Assembly: GCA_958450325.1 (NCBI GenBank)
Contig: OY288243.1
Span: forward strand, 36,880,678-36,944,677
Reading direction: 5' to 3'
Source: Agrostemma githago
Lineage: Eukaryota > Streptophyta > Magnoliopsida > Caryophyllales > Caryophyllaceae
Length of the DNA: 64,000 nucleotides
Shown: one piece after another, positions 11,021-21,849 of the stretch
Numbering within the stretch: position 1 is the first letter of the stretch
How the letters are laid out: each line of letters opens with the position of its first letter
Translations under genes and position numbers: made by a program
Notes under the pieces: model-generated
The model's database searches: none
Seen by the model: the letters and a program-made list of their open reading frames with translations, nothing else
What the model was told of the DNA's origin: nothing

Positions 11021-11870
11021 GTAATCATAACAAAAGACGTTTGAACTCCCTGCGTGCCCAGAGAAATTAAAGCATGTTCCCTCGGGAACATGCGACACAT
11101 TTAATGCAAATATCCAAGGAGACAACCTCCCGCCGTCCCAAAGCAAGACGTCGCCTGCCGAGCAGGAACCCCGCTCCTCCTCAGCCGGCGAGGGCCAATT
11201 GATGGGAGTCGGTTGCCTGCCTCTGGCTGCCTGCCAATCAGGCCCCAGGGCAACCAGTCCCAGAAGGAGGAAAGGTCTGCCCAGCAGCCTTTCCATCAAA
11301 GTCATTGAAATCTCCAAGTGTGGCCCTAATCCCTTGAGCCATCCGCCAAACAGAGCAAACCAGGCCTCCCGCCTGCTTCCAGGGCGTTCCCGCCTGAACA
11401 GAACCGAAGGAGAACCGAGGACCCATCCGTCATTTTGCCTAAGGTAAGGGGAAATGGGTGGACAAGGTGAGTCCACGTGTCGCGCCAACATCCACCCATT
11501 TCCCTCCTCTTCTTTCTCTTTTCCTCTCTCTTGTGGGAAGGTATAAATACTTACCCATTTCCCACATAAGAGGGGTTGGATTTTCTCTCTCTAGACTCTT
11601 ACTCCTAAAAACGCCACCTAGTTCCTCACGAGCTAGGTCCGTCAAGGCATTTCACGGACTGACTTAGGCATCGGAGAGGGTTTCCTCGGACAACCTCCGA
11701 GGCCCTGTGCGTTCATTGTGCAGGGAGCAGGCCATTTCCGCCGGGAAGGTCCGATCTAGGGAGTGAGAGAAAGGGGAGACCAAGGGAAATCAAACGATCG
11801 GTTGTTCACCATTAACCCGATTATACAGCCCGGATCCTAGGCCGGGTAAATTGTTTCCGTGACCGGAACA
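11021..11870 (+). repeat. 3' LTR of Tat/Retand-like element
   Basis: This continues the sequence interrupted at 1472. A TATA box at 11542-11549 is followed by the block gactgacttaggcatcgg and a tgtgcagg motif. A close version of this block (cttgagcgtcggag...gcagg) is common downstream of the promoter in Tat-lineage plant LTRs. The end is placed at the ttccgtgaccggaaca terminus (11870), where composition changes sharply to AT-rich DNA. The start of the LTR is uncertain because no TG is obvious after the purine tract. The ORFs called on both strands between 11199 and 11667 are unsupported. Confidence 0.6.
11542..11549 (+). promoter_or_regulatory. TATA box of Tat-like LTR
   Basis: TATAAATA lies in the middle of the LTR, preceded by a cacgtgtcgcg (G-box-like) element at about 11474 and a pyrimidine-rich stretch. 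Confidence 0.55.
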
Positions 11871-14437
11871 TAATCATTATAAATAATAAGAGAACAAAAG
11901 GAAAAGGTATCACTTTCCAAAAGAGGAAAATTTTTAAGAAACTTCTATTTTTAAAAACTTAACCAAAAATAGCATCATATCAAAATAGCGAAAATATTAG
12001 TTTATACTAACATCACATTTTTAATAAACGATATAGATTTATAAAACTAGTACTTTCGGCCTTAACGATATTAATTACCAAAGTGAACATTTAATTTTAT
12101 GAAATTACTAAAATATCGTATAAACGTTATAAAATGATTAAAAATGTCTTAAACATTTTAATATTACTAATTAGGGTGTTTTCAAAAGTTATAAAGTTAA
12201 AATTCCCTAATTATTATTAGTTACGACAATAAGATTACAAATAGGATTTTACGGCAAACATTAAATTAAATATTTGAACGTCTTTATTTAATTAAACCAA
12301 AAAATATATTTAGATTATGTTAAGGGATGATTTAACTCTTAAAGTTTCAGATTTAAATATTTTCAAAATAGCTGGAAAAATAAATCTTTTAGGTAAGACG
12401 AAGCATTTTAACGATAAATCACAATTTGTCCGAAAATCAATACTTATTAATTAAAGACTTTAGTAAATAGTACAAAAATTACGTAAAATAGTTAAAATAT
12501 GTTTATGGACATTCTGTCCAGAAAAGAAAATTTCCAGAATCCTAAAACTCGGTTTTTAAAGCGTTTTCTCGTTAATCGTCTAATCTCGACAATAACGATT
12601 AATAAAAATAGTAATTACAAAATGATTTAAGTATTAATATCCAAAAATTATTATTAAACTTAAAAATCATGATTTTCCAGAAAATACTAATTTTCCAGAT
12701 TTCTAAAAATTCCTGATTTAATAAATCCCGTCAAAACCGTCTTTAAAACCCGTTTTCATCTTTAACGATTCCATTAATAAAACTTATCGGTCCTAACATT
12801 TTATTAAGGAACTAAAAATCATAAAATTACATTTTATTATGAAATCATCAAAATCATATTTTTTCCAGATTTAAACCATAGACCAGAAATCGGGAATTCA
12901 AACGACAAACACGGTTTTAACGATAAACGATGTTTTAAAGTGATTAATTAATTCATCCACTTAAAAATTCCGAAAAATTATGAAAAAATTCAAAAAACTT
13001 TATTTCATCAGAAAGTTTTACCACGTCAAAAATCAGATTAAAATAAAATGTTTAAGTACTAGAACTAAAAATCGGCGTTTAATCGTTTTTGTCCGTAAAC
13101 GGTAATAATTCAATAATCGATAACTAAAATATCAGAAAAAATACTAAATTATTAAAAATCATCAAAAACATCATTTTTACAGAATATAAACGTATATTAC
13201 ATGTTTAGGCCGAATATTACGATTTTACAAATTAATATGACGATTTAATCGTTAATCTCATAAAAGCGATAAAAATACCGAAACGCGAAAATTTTCAACT
13301 TTTAAAAATTTTCCAGATTTTATGACATACATATATTGTCAAAAATAAAATATAAAAATATACATGCAAATACACAATTAAAATCATGCAATACCGAGTA
13401 ACATCGACGTTACCTCTAGTCCAAATCGGAATCGATAATATACTCGTCGGCCTCAGGATCGTCCACAAAACCTACCATACACGAAAATCATGTTAGAAAA
13501 ATACCATGAGGAAACTAGGAAAAATCAAGGTAAATAATGGTCGAATACAACATCGATTATTACCTTAACGGAAGGATCAGAATAACGATTAATTCGGAGA
13601 TGAAAATGAGACGATCAAGAATCAATTAGGGACAAAATTTGGCTGGAAAATATGGCTTAAAATCATGGCCAATATGGAGGAAATGAAGAGTATTTTCTTT
13701 GTTGTTTAAGGAAAAAATGAATGTAAGAAATGGATGGTCCCTTATGAATGAATGCCAAATAAATTTTTGATTAAAACAAGGGAATACTTAGGCTAGATGC
13801 ACCAGGCAAATAAAGAGCATGGAGCATGAAGAGTTTGTTCATAAAGCATCAAATAAATGGGAAATAAAAAGAATTATCTATTTAAGTTTTAACAATAATA
13901 AAATGGAACATATAAAGAAAAACTAGTAAGTGTATGACAAAGAGATGGGTCGGTCCAAATCATGGGGAAAATATCTCAAATAATTTGTATGTTGATAAAA
14001 AGAAGGATCGTAAAATAGTTAAAGGTATTTCAAAGCAATTCGAGTAAACCTCGCGTTGGAAAATAATTATTTACGAAACTTCGTAATAAAATCATTAACG
14101 GTTAATTTTTTCGTAAATAAAATATTTCTTAGTTGGAAATATTATATAAATGTGTTAAGACATTTTTGGGAAAATAAATAACTTAAATCCAAGTTTAAAA
14201 CGTTAATCGTAGAGAAATAGAATTTCTCGCGAATAATGGATAAATATTTTACGATAAAAATCAAATAAATAGGTTTAATATAATTAGAATCTTTTAAAAT
14301 AAAAGTAATTATTATTTGACTTAAAAAAAAAAAATAAAGCTTGAAAAAATGATGAAACAGAATGCCGAAACGTAATAGAGTTATGATGAAGTAACAGTGG
14401 AAAGGATAAAAGTGCTAGGAAAATAGCGGGTGTTACA
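11871..14437 (-). repeat. Tekay-type LTR fragment (minus strand)
   Basis: Read on the minus strand from 14437, it starts TGTAACACCCG, a chromovirus-like LTR start. It runs through an AT-rich, gene-free 2.57 kb, including a splice-donor-like gaggtaac...gttactcgg stretch near 13410 that resembles gaggtaacttta...gttactcg at 51177 in the Tekay-like LTR of the right block. The left end is cut by the Tat-like LTR at 11870. The right end abuts Ogre RT sequence, so it is an insertion into that Ogre. No coding sequence was seen. Whether the rest of this element exists lies beyond the window. Confidence 0.6.
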
Positions 14438-14768
14438 CCATCTTGATTTGATTGTATCCGGCATACCCGTCCATGAATGATAGAAGGGCATGATCGGCCG
14501 TGTTATCCACTAGTATGTCGATGTGTGGTAACGGAAAATCATCTTTTGGGCTGGCCTTGTTTAGGTCCCAGAAGTCCACACATACCCGCACCTTGCCGTC
14601 CTTCTTGGGTACCGGCACGATGTTTGCGACCCAGTCTGGATATTCAGACACTTGTATAAAACCCTCTTTGAATTGCTTGTCGACCTCTTCTTTGACTTTG
14701 AGAGACCATTCGGTCTTCATCCTTCGGAGTTTCTGTTTTACCGGCTTACACCCATCTTTGATGGGTAT
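14438..14768 (-). pseudogene. pol: Ogre reverse transcriptase, N-terminal fragment
   Basis: The minus-strand frame reads MKTEWSLKVKEEVDKQ, then the RT fingers (VPVPKKDGKVRVCVDFWDLN, KASPKDDFPLPHIDILVD) and FMDGYAGYNQIKM, the motif-A region with the first catalytic Asp context. It is in frame with the protease ORF upstream, separated only by a TGA (14771-14769), most simply an Arg CGA to TGA change. The sequence is cut at 14438 by the Tekay-type LTR, so motifs B and C (YxDD) are absent from the window. Confidence 0.9.
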
Positions 14769-17065
14769 TCAGTGTTCAGCTATTTCCTGGTCTATACCTG
14801 GCATGTCCTTGTAGGACCATGCGAAGACGTCCTTGAATTCTTGGAGGAGGTCGGTGAATTGTTTTCTCTCCTCTAGATCTAAAGATAGGCTCAACTTAAG
14901 CATCTGGGGCACTAAAGTGGTTCCCACATTGATGGACTCGGTTTCTTCGATTACCGGATCTCGAGACTCCCTTTGCTCGAGCTTCTCGATCAGATGCGGA
15001 GGCAGAGGTACCTGTTCGTCGGGTTTCTCAATGTCATTGCATATAAAATTTTTGAAATTGAAAGAATTTTGGAAATAAGACAAGTCGTAAGCAGACCGGT
15101 TTTCGTTATTATTATTAATGGTAAATTTTGTGAAAAGCTCGAAAAGAGCGGCCATCTGATCATTGGTCAGTGGCGGGATAAGGAGAGGTCTTGGGACAGG
15201 CCCCGAGACCTCGGTGGAAGTGGCTAAAGGAAGAGGGGTTACAGACTCGACTCTAGCACCAGACCCTCTAGACTCGGACTCGGACTCGGACTCTGACTCA
15301 GACTCAGACTCGATATCCGGCATGTCTCCCTTGCCGGTGGTTAACTTGCAGGTCCGTCTCTGGCTGTCGGTCCATTTGATGGTTTTCCTCCAAGCCCTTT
15401 TCCCGGTGTCTGCACCGACTTCGGTGATTAGCTTGGTTGGGTCAAACCGATCGCTGCGGAGGATCAGATTGACCAAGTCATCTTTTGGAGCAGGGATGGC
15501 CTTGTCTTCTCCGAATAGGAGCCCCAGCACGGGCTCGGAGTTGTTCTCCCCTTCCTTGAACTCGGCTTGAACGAGGGTGAATATATCATCGGGGATGAAA
15601 TTGCACTCCCGAGCCGTTTTGGTCTCGGGATATGTGACGGTGGGTTGGTAGAGGGCCACTTGAATAGCTCCGAAAACTGGAGTAACGAAGTAATCAGTTA
15701 ACTTCGGGCTATAAGGGCCTATGTAAGTACCCTTGAGAATGTTGGTGGCCTTGTGAATACCGGCCCGAACCACATTTTCTGGGGTTATAGCATACCCCAA
15801 TCCGAATTGTGATTCGCCGTCGTTCAAAACTTTGATGATCTTTCCAGCTGGAAGATATGGCCTCAAGGTAGCCCCCGGTAGGTAGCCTAAGTTTTGTAGC
15901 ATCATGTCGATGCTAGTTGTGAAGTAGGGCGTGAAGAGATATTCTTCTTCGATCATGCCCACGAAATCGAAACCCCGCGGGTCGGCCCGGCCCGTAGCAT
16001 TGCAACTTTCTACGGTGAAGGGGGTGGCTTCTAGTGTGATGACACCGTCCCGAAGTGGCATCTTGACTTTCCGGTGGAGAGTAGAGGATACGGCCTTGAC
16101 TGCATGGATCCAAGGCCTTCCTAGTAGTAAGTTAAAGGATGAGGTGACGTCAATCACCTGAAATTCCAATTCCTTCTCGATTAGGCCCGTTATTATTGTT
16201 AGTTTAACGGCCCCGGCCACCGGTTTTGGGCTTCCGTCGAAAGCCTGAATAGTTTGTGCTGTCGGGAGATAGTCGGCATCTGTGATGCCGAGGGCCTTAG
16301 CGGTCCTTAGAGGTAGGACATTCACGGCAGATCCGTCATCGATCAGGGTCATCGGGAGGTACTTCCCTCGGCAAATGACCGTGATGTATAGGGCCAAATT
16401 ATGATTGGGGCCGAACGGCGGTAGATCGGACTCGGAGAAGGTGATAAGTGGGCCGTCTTCCTTGGACTTGCCCTTGAGATAGGGCATGATAGCGGCTACC
16501 ATTTCGGTGGGGGAACCTGTGAGTCGACCTTGATCTCATCGAGAGCCTTAGTCAGTGCTTCCCGATGTGTTTGCGACCTAACCAGAGGTTGCCATATGGT
16601 TAGGTCAGCTCGGACCCTCTTCATTTGTTGGACCAATGTCGTGTCGTTGCTTCGTTCCTCGAGGGCGGTCTCCGTCCTGGCAGGTTCAGTGACGGTTGTG
16701 GGAGTAGAGCGCACAGCTGTAGCGAGGTGGTTAGTGGCTAAGGCTTTGGACATAGCTTTTCGGACCTCTTCGCTTGTGATGGGGACAGCTTCCCCTTTGG
16801 CTAAGTAAACGCCATCCTCGTCATCGAACCATATCCCGTTGATTTGTGGGATAAAAGGGGAAATGAGGTGGGAACAATCGATTATCTCCCCGGTGAATAT
16901 AGCATGGGTACTGAATGGGTTTTCTTTGTTTCTCGGCTTGTCTCCGGGCAACGGGATTTTTCCGCTCTCTATCAGATCCTGGATCAGGTGCTTCAGTCTC
17001 CAGCATTTTTTAGTATCATGTCCGTTACCTCGATGATACAGGCAGTAGGCTTGGGCGTTATAACT
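14769..17065 (-). pseudogene. pro: Ogre nucleocapsid knuckle and aspartic protease
   Basis: From about 17065 the frame reads VEKRPKSYNAQAY, then a CCHC-like knuckle (CLYHRGNGHDTKKC), and continues to 16496. A frameshift at a C-run near 16508 passes into the 577-codon frame 16502-14769. That frame holds the retroviral-type protease motif LIDDGSAVNVLP at about residue 55, then LLGRPWIH, and a Ser-Glu dipeptide repeat (plus-strand 15268-15312). The frame ends in TGA just before RT. This protease-spacer-RT order fits Ogre polyproteins. The opposite-strand ORFs 14833-15570 and 15931-16161 are shadows. Confidence 0.88.
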
Positions 17066-17099
17066 TTTGGGCCTCTTCTCTACTGGAACTTCAGGAGTT

Positions 17100-18072
17100 G
17101 GGCCTATCGGATCGGTTGGACCAGGCCCTTTGAAGATAGCCTTTGTAAGACATAAGTATAGGTAGTCCCTATATCTGTGAATACCCGATTTGGTGTATTC
17201 TTTTTGGATGAGGTGTCAAGCAGATTTACCTCATCAAAGATGCTGCGAGTTGCAGCTGCAGGTGTGGGCTTGCTCGTGGATGAGCTTGCCCCTTGATAGC
17301 CCTTGGTAGAGGCGTTAGTCAGGCTCTCTAACCTTAAGTCGTCCTCGATCCTTGTACCCATTTCAGTTAGGGTAGCAAAATTAGGGATAATAGCATACCG
17401 GAGGTGGACCCGGTAGGAAGGGAGGAGGTTCTTGACAAACGCCTCCACTAGCACTTTCTCGCTGAGCTTATCGACCAGCTTCACACTCTCGGCCCGCCAT
17501 TTTTGTAGATATTTGGTGAACCCTTCTTTGGGCTCCTGGGCCATCACTTCCAGAGTACGCATTATAGTCTGGATCTCGGTATTATCAGCGTAATTCCGAG
17601 CAAATTCGGTTGCCACATCATCCCAAGTTTTGTATTTCTTGGAATCGAGCCTGTAGTACTAGGCCTTGGGGTACTTCTCAAGGGAGGAAGGGAATAAGTG
17701 CGTAAACATGGTGGACTTCACCCCTTTTACCGCCATGAAGTCTTTGAAAGCCAAGATGTGGTGGACCGGGTCTTCGGTTCCCTCAAACATTGGAATTCCC
17801 GTAAGGTTGAGGTTAGCAGGTAGCTCGTCATTCAGAGGTGAATAGGAACGAGCAATTTCAGTGTGGATCGAGTTGTTTGTTGACAGGTGAACTTGTTCCT
17901 CGAGCCTGCGAACAGCGCTGACTAGTTCAGCTGTGGGCCCAGTGGGCTCAGATCCAGGAGTAGGAGTTCCCTTCTCCATTGCGCCCACACGAGTGGCGAG
18001 TGCCGTCTGATCGGCCTGGATGGCGGTCATGTGGGCTTCGATCTTGTCTAGGGCATCCTTGAATGCGTTTAT
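17100..18072 (-). pseudogene. gag: Ogre gag, inactivated
   Basis: This is homologous over its length to the gag at 5187-6005 (shared EVMAQEPKEGFTKYLQ, LLPSYRVHLRY, TEMG-RIEDDLR). There are three lesions. The start codon aligned with ATG at 5187 is ATA (18072-18070). Codon TGG of the KAWYYR block is TAG (17661-17659). A repeated ccgatccgat near 17102-17112 shifts the frame before the zinc knuckle. After RIEDDLR it continues with a Ser/Thr-rich linker and a block ending FTDIGTTYTYVLQRLSSKG. The apparent start at 18123 is upstream of the homologous region and unlikely to be used. Confidence 0.88.
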
Positions 18073-19129
18073 TTTGCGTTGATATCTGGTTTCGGGTGGC
18101 CTGTCTGTAAGAACACCGCGCAATCAGAAACTAGCCCGAATCCCGGAATAAAAAGTACATCCCGAACAAGACTAAAAAAGGAAACGACTAGGAAAAGACA
18201 CCTAGACGGCTGACTTGTGAAAAGTGGGCCTTCCTTAGGAGTCGGCGGGTGGGCCGAATCCTGTTCGAAGGAAGGTCCACGTGAGACATCCCCAGACTTT
18301 GGACTCGATTGTGTAAACGGGCCCTCCTTTGTAGGAGTATGTCCTACGTACGTGGGCCTTGCCTTAGTCTAATAAGGCGGACTGGGATAGGGAAGAAACT
18401 CGTGATGTAAGATCGACAGAGTTTCGACGCTAAAGACCTTGACAACTTACGACATGACCCGACACTGCTAAATACGGGAAGTCCTAAGAAGAAAAAGGTT
18501 TTGGAAATGGATTGTTTTTGAAAAAAGTCCGAGAAAACTTGATGGAGGGCCCAATTTTTGAAAAAAAACGAAAAGAGTATTGGGCCACGGGTTTTGAAAG
18601 TTCGAAAGTAATTTCGAGTCTTGAAATGGGCAGCATACCGGCTAGAAAATAGGCTATTTCGAGTAAAATCTAAGTCCTAAATTCGGTATGTCCCGGGTTT
18701 TGAAATCGAATATCTTGAAAAAGATGTATTTTTGAAAAGTTGACGGTATTTGAAAATGACACAAAAAGCAAGTAGCATGTAGTCAGGCAAGCATTATAAC
18801 AACGCCATGTATGCTTTACACTAAGTCTCGGTCGGTCTAGAGGGTCTATACCAGTGTACATAGTCTAGACGTTGATCGGGACGGACTCTCTAAGTCGAGT
18901 TGAGCTTAGAACATGCCGCGAAACCCACTCGAATCGACTATGGACACCTTTTGACATATCCATATTGGAGTATATCAACGGTATAGTGGGACGTCGGTCA
19001 CTAGTACCGGCCCGGGAAAATATAGGGATATGCATGAACCGTAAAACTACAACGCGTATTGTACTAGTCAAACAATTTCTATTCGAGTCTCACCCTGAGG
19101 ATGCCGATGGTAAGTCACGCATCAGTTAA
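18073..19129 (-). other. Ogre leader, non-coding
   Basis: This is the counterpart of 3806-5186, with blocks of clear similarity in reverse complement (for example around 18840-19020). No ORF is conserved between the two copies. Confidence 0.6.
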
Positions 19130-19147
19130 TCCCCAGCGGAGTCGCCA
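19130..19147 (-). other. Primer binding site of older Ogre
   Basis: It is identical in reverse complement to the 18-mer at 3788-3805 and lies 3 nt from the LTR end at 19151. Confidence 0.85.
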
Positions 19148-19933
19148 AATTGTGGACATGACATAGGTCCACCCCGACACGGCCACGCGCGGGTTTGGGT
19201 AGGCGAATGAATCTCCATATGAGAATGGATCGAATTGAAATTTAAATCGAAGTGGAGTCGCCACCGAACTTTGTGGGAGTTCGGGCCCGTTCGAACCCAC
19301 TCTATGTCGTAATGGGCCATATACAAAATACGGCCCATTTCCGATCTCAGAGTTTATTGGGCTCGTCCCTTTGCATTTGATACCGATACCGACATTATCG
19401 GATATCGTGTATTGAATGACTCTCGTGCGCCAACGGTTTCGGGCGTCCGCAAACCGAGGTTCTGAGTAAGGGGTGAGGATATGTGTTGGGAAGCTCACTA
19501 AGGACACCCAACCCCGCCCGCACATTAGCGGCCTCTACTAGGATATCGAATGACTTTCCAATACGCGCGTTAGTTGAACGGGAAAAATGATATGCAAACA
19601 TTGTTTTCCCTAAACATGCAAGAAATTGAAAGGGTTTCTATGTCGATTTAATGTAACTAAATTTAATGTCGAAGTTAAATTTAGCATGCGGTGGTTCATT
19701 TTAGTACGATAAAATAAACGAGAATTAAAACGACAAAAGAACAAACGGTTAGTAACGTTATAACGATATTAACGGTTGCATAAATATGGAATGATGTAAA
19801 TATGAGGATGCATGGTTTGAAAGAATGACGTTTCACGTGATAGATTAGGCACGTGTTGACTTAAGTCACAAAAAAACAATAACGAGACTCGAATGACCTT
19901 GTAGAACTCACGGTTTGACGTGATAGAAGGGCC

Positions 19934-20152
19934 ACTCGACCGAGTCATTGAGGGACTCGACCGAGTGGTCCTCTGAAAAGTGTTCTGTCTTGTTCTCGGG
20001 ACCCTACTCGATCGAGTTATTGACCAACTCGACCGAGTACGCCGCCACTCGACCGAGTCATTGCGAGACTCGACCGAGTGGAGGTCGTCAGAACCTTTTG
20101 TCTCCTTTTTTGGGGTGCCACTCGACCGAGTGGGCTAGGCACTCGGTCGAGT
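19934..20152 (-). repeat. ACTCGACCGAGT cluster, 8 copies (LTR 3' part)
   Basis: Copies of ACTCGRYCGAGT start at 19934, 19955, 20006, 20027, 20047, 20068, 20120 and 20141. Most come in pairs about 21 bp apart. Each is self-complementary except at the centre. They lie towards the 3' end of the LTR in element orientation. Confidence 0.9.
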
Positions 20153-21348
20153 GCCCCCTGTACGAGCTAGGGTTCGCTTGCAATTGTGTGTCGGTTTCAA
20201 AATTCCTTTTGATTTTCGATAATTCGATGATTTTGCCGAACCGGGCATAAATATTATACAACTTGTGCTCGATTCGGATTTTGGTAAATCGTTGATTGTG
20301 TTGAATCGGGTACAAATATTGTGGGATTTATACTCGATTCTAACTTTGAATGCTCCCCGTATCCCATATTCGATTATTGAATCGATATGGAATACTAGAG
20401 TAAAGATAAAAAAATTGCTTTAAGTCGTCTTAAATTAACTACCGCGATATGAGTGGATTTCCTCCGCGTTTAATAATGTCGTAGTTCTAACGAATTGTAT
20501 GACAATTACTTTAGCATCAATAGAAATGGCGTTAATTAATTTATGTGACTAGATCGTTGGATTCGACGTCTAATTATGGGATTAGCATCGAATCTAAGAA
20601 TTTGACACTATGCTAGAATTGAAAGACTTGATTCCCTCCGCATCCCGACATCACAATTAATTCTTGCGAATTGTTTGATGTCGGATCCGCATCAACGGGT
20701 TTCGACCCTTATAAAAAAATAGGTTTTGAAAATAGGTTTTAGAATTGATGAAAATTGCGATAACGATGATAATGATGCGAGCGAAAATAAACAAAATTGT
20801 TTAAGTTGACTCGTTTCAATAATCAAGTGCTAGGGTGTCAGGATAAGCGACCGGCAACGCTGTGTGCAGTACACTTGTATATTCGGTTTTCCTTATTCCG
20901 ACATCCTTCGCACTCGACACAAATCCGCGAGTATTTTAATGTTTTATGTTAACAATACTAGCGATATTAACGATACTATGATGCGAATAAAATAAAAAAA
21001 ATGAAACAACGACGATGACGATAGACGACACGACGCGAGAAAAAAGAGAAGAGAGAAGAGAAGATGGGATTTGGCACCCTCAACCTACATGTTCTTGTTC
21101 TCGGTATGGACTCGTCTAGATGCGGCTTGCACGGGAGTAATCGAGGTATGTGGGATGAGTTATGGTGGTTAGGGTTTTGAATTCCTAAATCTAGGTTTAG
21201 GGTTTGTTAGTGTAGTATTGATTAGGGTTTGAGTAGAATTAGGGTTTTTAGAATGATCAAAAAGTTTAGGGTTGCCAAAAAAAGGTGTGAAATTGTGTGT
21301 TGCATGGGGTGTATATATAGGCAAGGCCTAGGTACCCCGTCTAGGGTT

Positions 21349-21451
21349 ACTCGACCGAGTAGCCCCTGGACTCGGTCGAGTGGCCCAGGCGTCAGCAGCC
21401 GGGCTCAATTGAGGGCCCACTCGACCGAGTGGGCTGAGCACTCGATCGAGT
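21349..21451 (-). repeat. ACTCGACCGAGT cluster, 4 copies (promoter-proximal)
   Basis: Copies start at 21349, 21370, 21419 and 21440, again in pairs 21 bp apart. They lie about 30-140 bp upstream of the minus-strand TATA box, the usual place for promoter elements. Confidence 0.88.
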
Positions 21452-21849
21452 GGCTCAGTTGGGTCGCGCGGGTCCATTGCTTTGGACCGTGGACTTGGAA
21501 TTTGATGGGTTTTTGTTTTGAGTTGGATTTTGTGTTTGAATGGCTGTTTTGTATGTCTCGGAAACGACTTTGACCGGGGTTGACCCAATCGCTAAAAAGT
21601 CGGTTTTTCTTTCCAGTGTCGGTTTTGGCCCAAATTGGTCTTGTTTGACTCGGAACGGTCCGCTGGGCCTGGATTTGAGGTTAGTTTTGTGAGATTTGTA
21701 CTCCATAAGTGCTTAAGCCAACAACTAATGGATTTGAGCCTATATCCTAGCGCGTAGAAACATGTTAGCGTCCGATCATCATCGGGTGTTTTTTGGGAAC
21801 TACCATAGACACCTAGCAGTCAAAACGCGGGTGTCTACAACTTGTGTTG

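Larger units (their letters stand above)
14438..21839 (-). mobile_element. Older Ogre retrotransposon, 5' part, minus strand
   Basis: Order along the minus strand: LTR (21839-19151), tRNA-Arg primer site (19147-19130), leader, gag, zinc knuckle, aspartic protease and the start of RT, where the Tekay-type LTR interrupts it (14437). The rest of pol and the 3' LTR must lie left of the window if they exist. The coding region carries a lost gag start codon, at least two in-frame stops and at least two frameshifts. Its LTR differs much more from the young Ogre LTR than that element's two LTRs differ from each other. It is inserted within an RPA-like gene of a Helitron (junction 21839/21840). Confidence 0.88.
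19151..21839 (-). repeat. 5' LTR of older Ogre (2.69 kb)
   Basis: The minus strand starts TGTAGACACCCGCG at 21839 and ends CATGTCCACA at 19151, matching the ends of the young Ogre LTR. A TATA box (minus, about 21319-21312), telobox motifs and several internal blocks are shared. Two clusters of a 12-bp near-palindrome present here are missing from the young Ogre LTR. The short ORFs at 19115-19601 and 21229-21706 fall in LTR DNA and are not genes. Confidence 0.9.

Noticed and set aside
11199..11667. Overlapping ORFs on both strands in the Tat-like LTR
   Set aside because: The region is LTR DNA with a TATA box. Frames overlap on both strands and show no domain.
15163..15570. 135-aa plus-strand ORF with a Ser-Asp repeat
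   Set aside because: It is the antisense shadow of the Ser-Glu repeat in the Ogre protease region.
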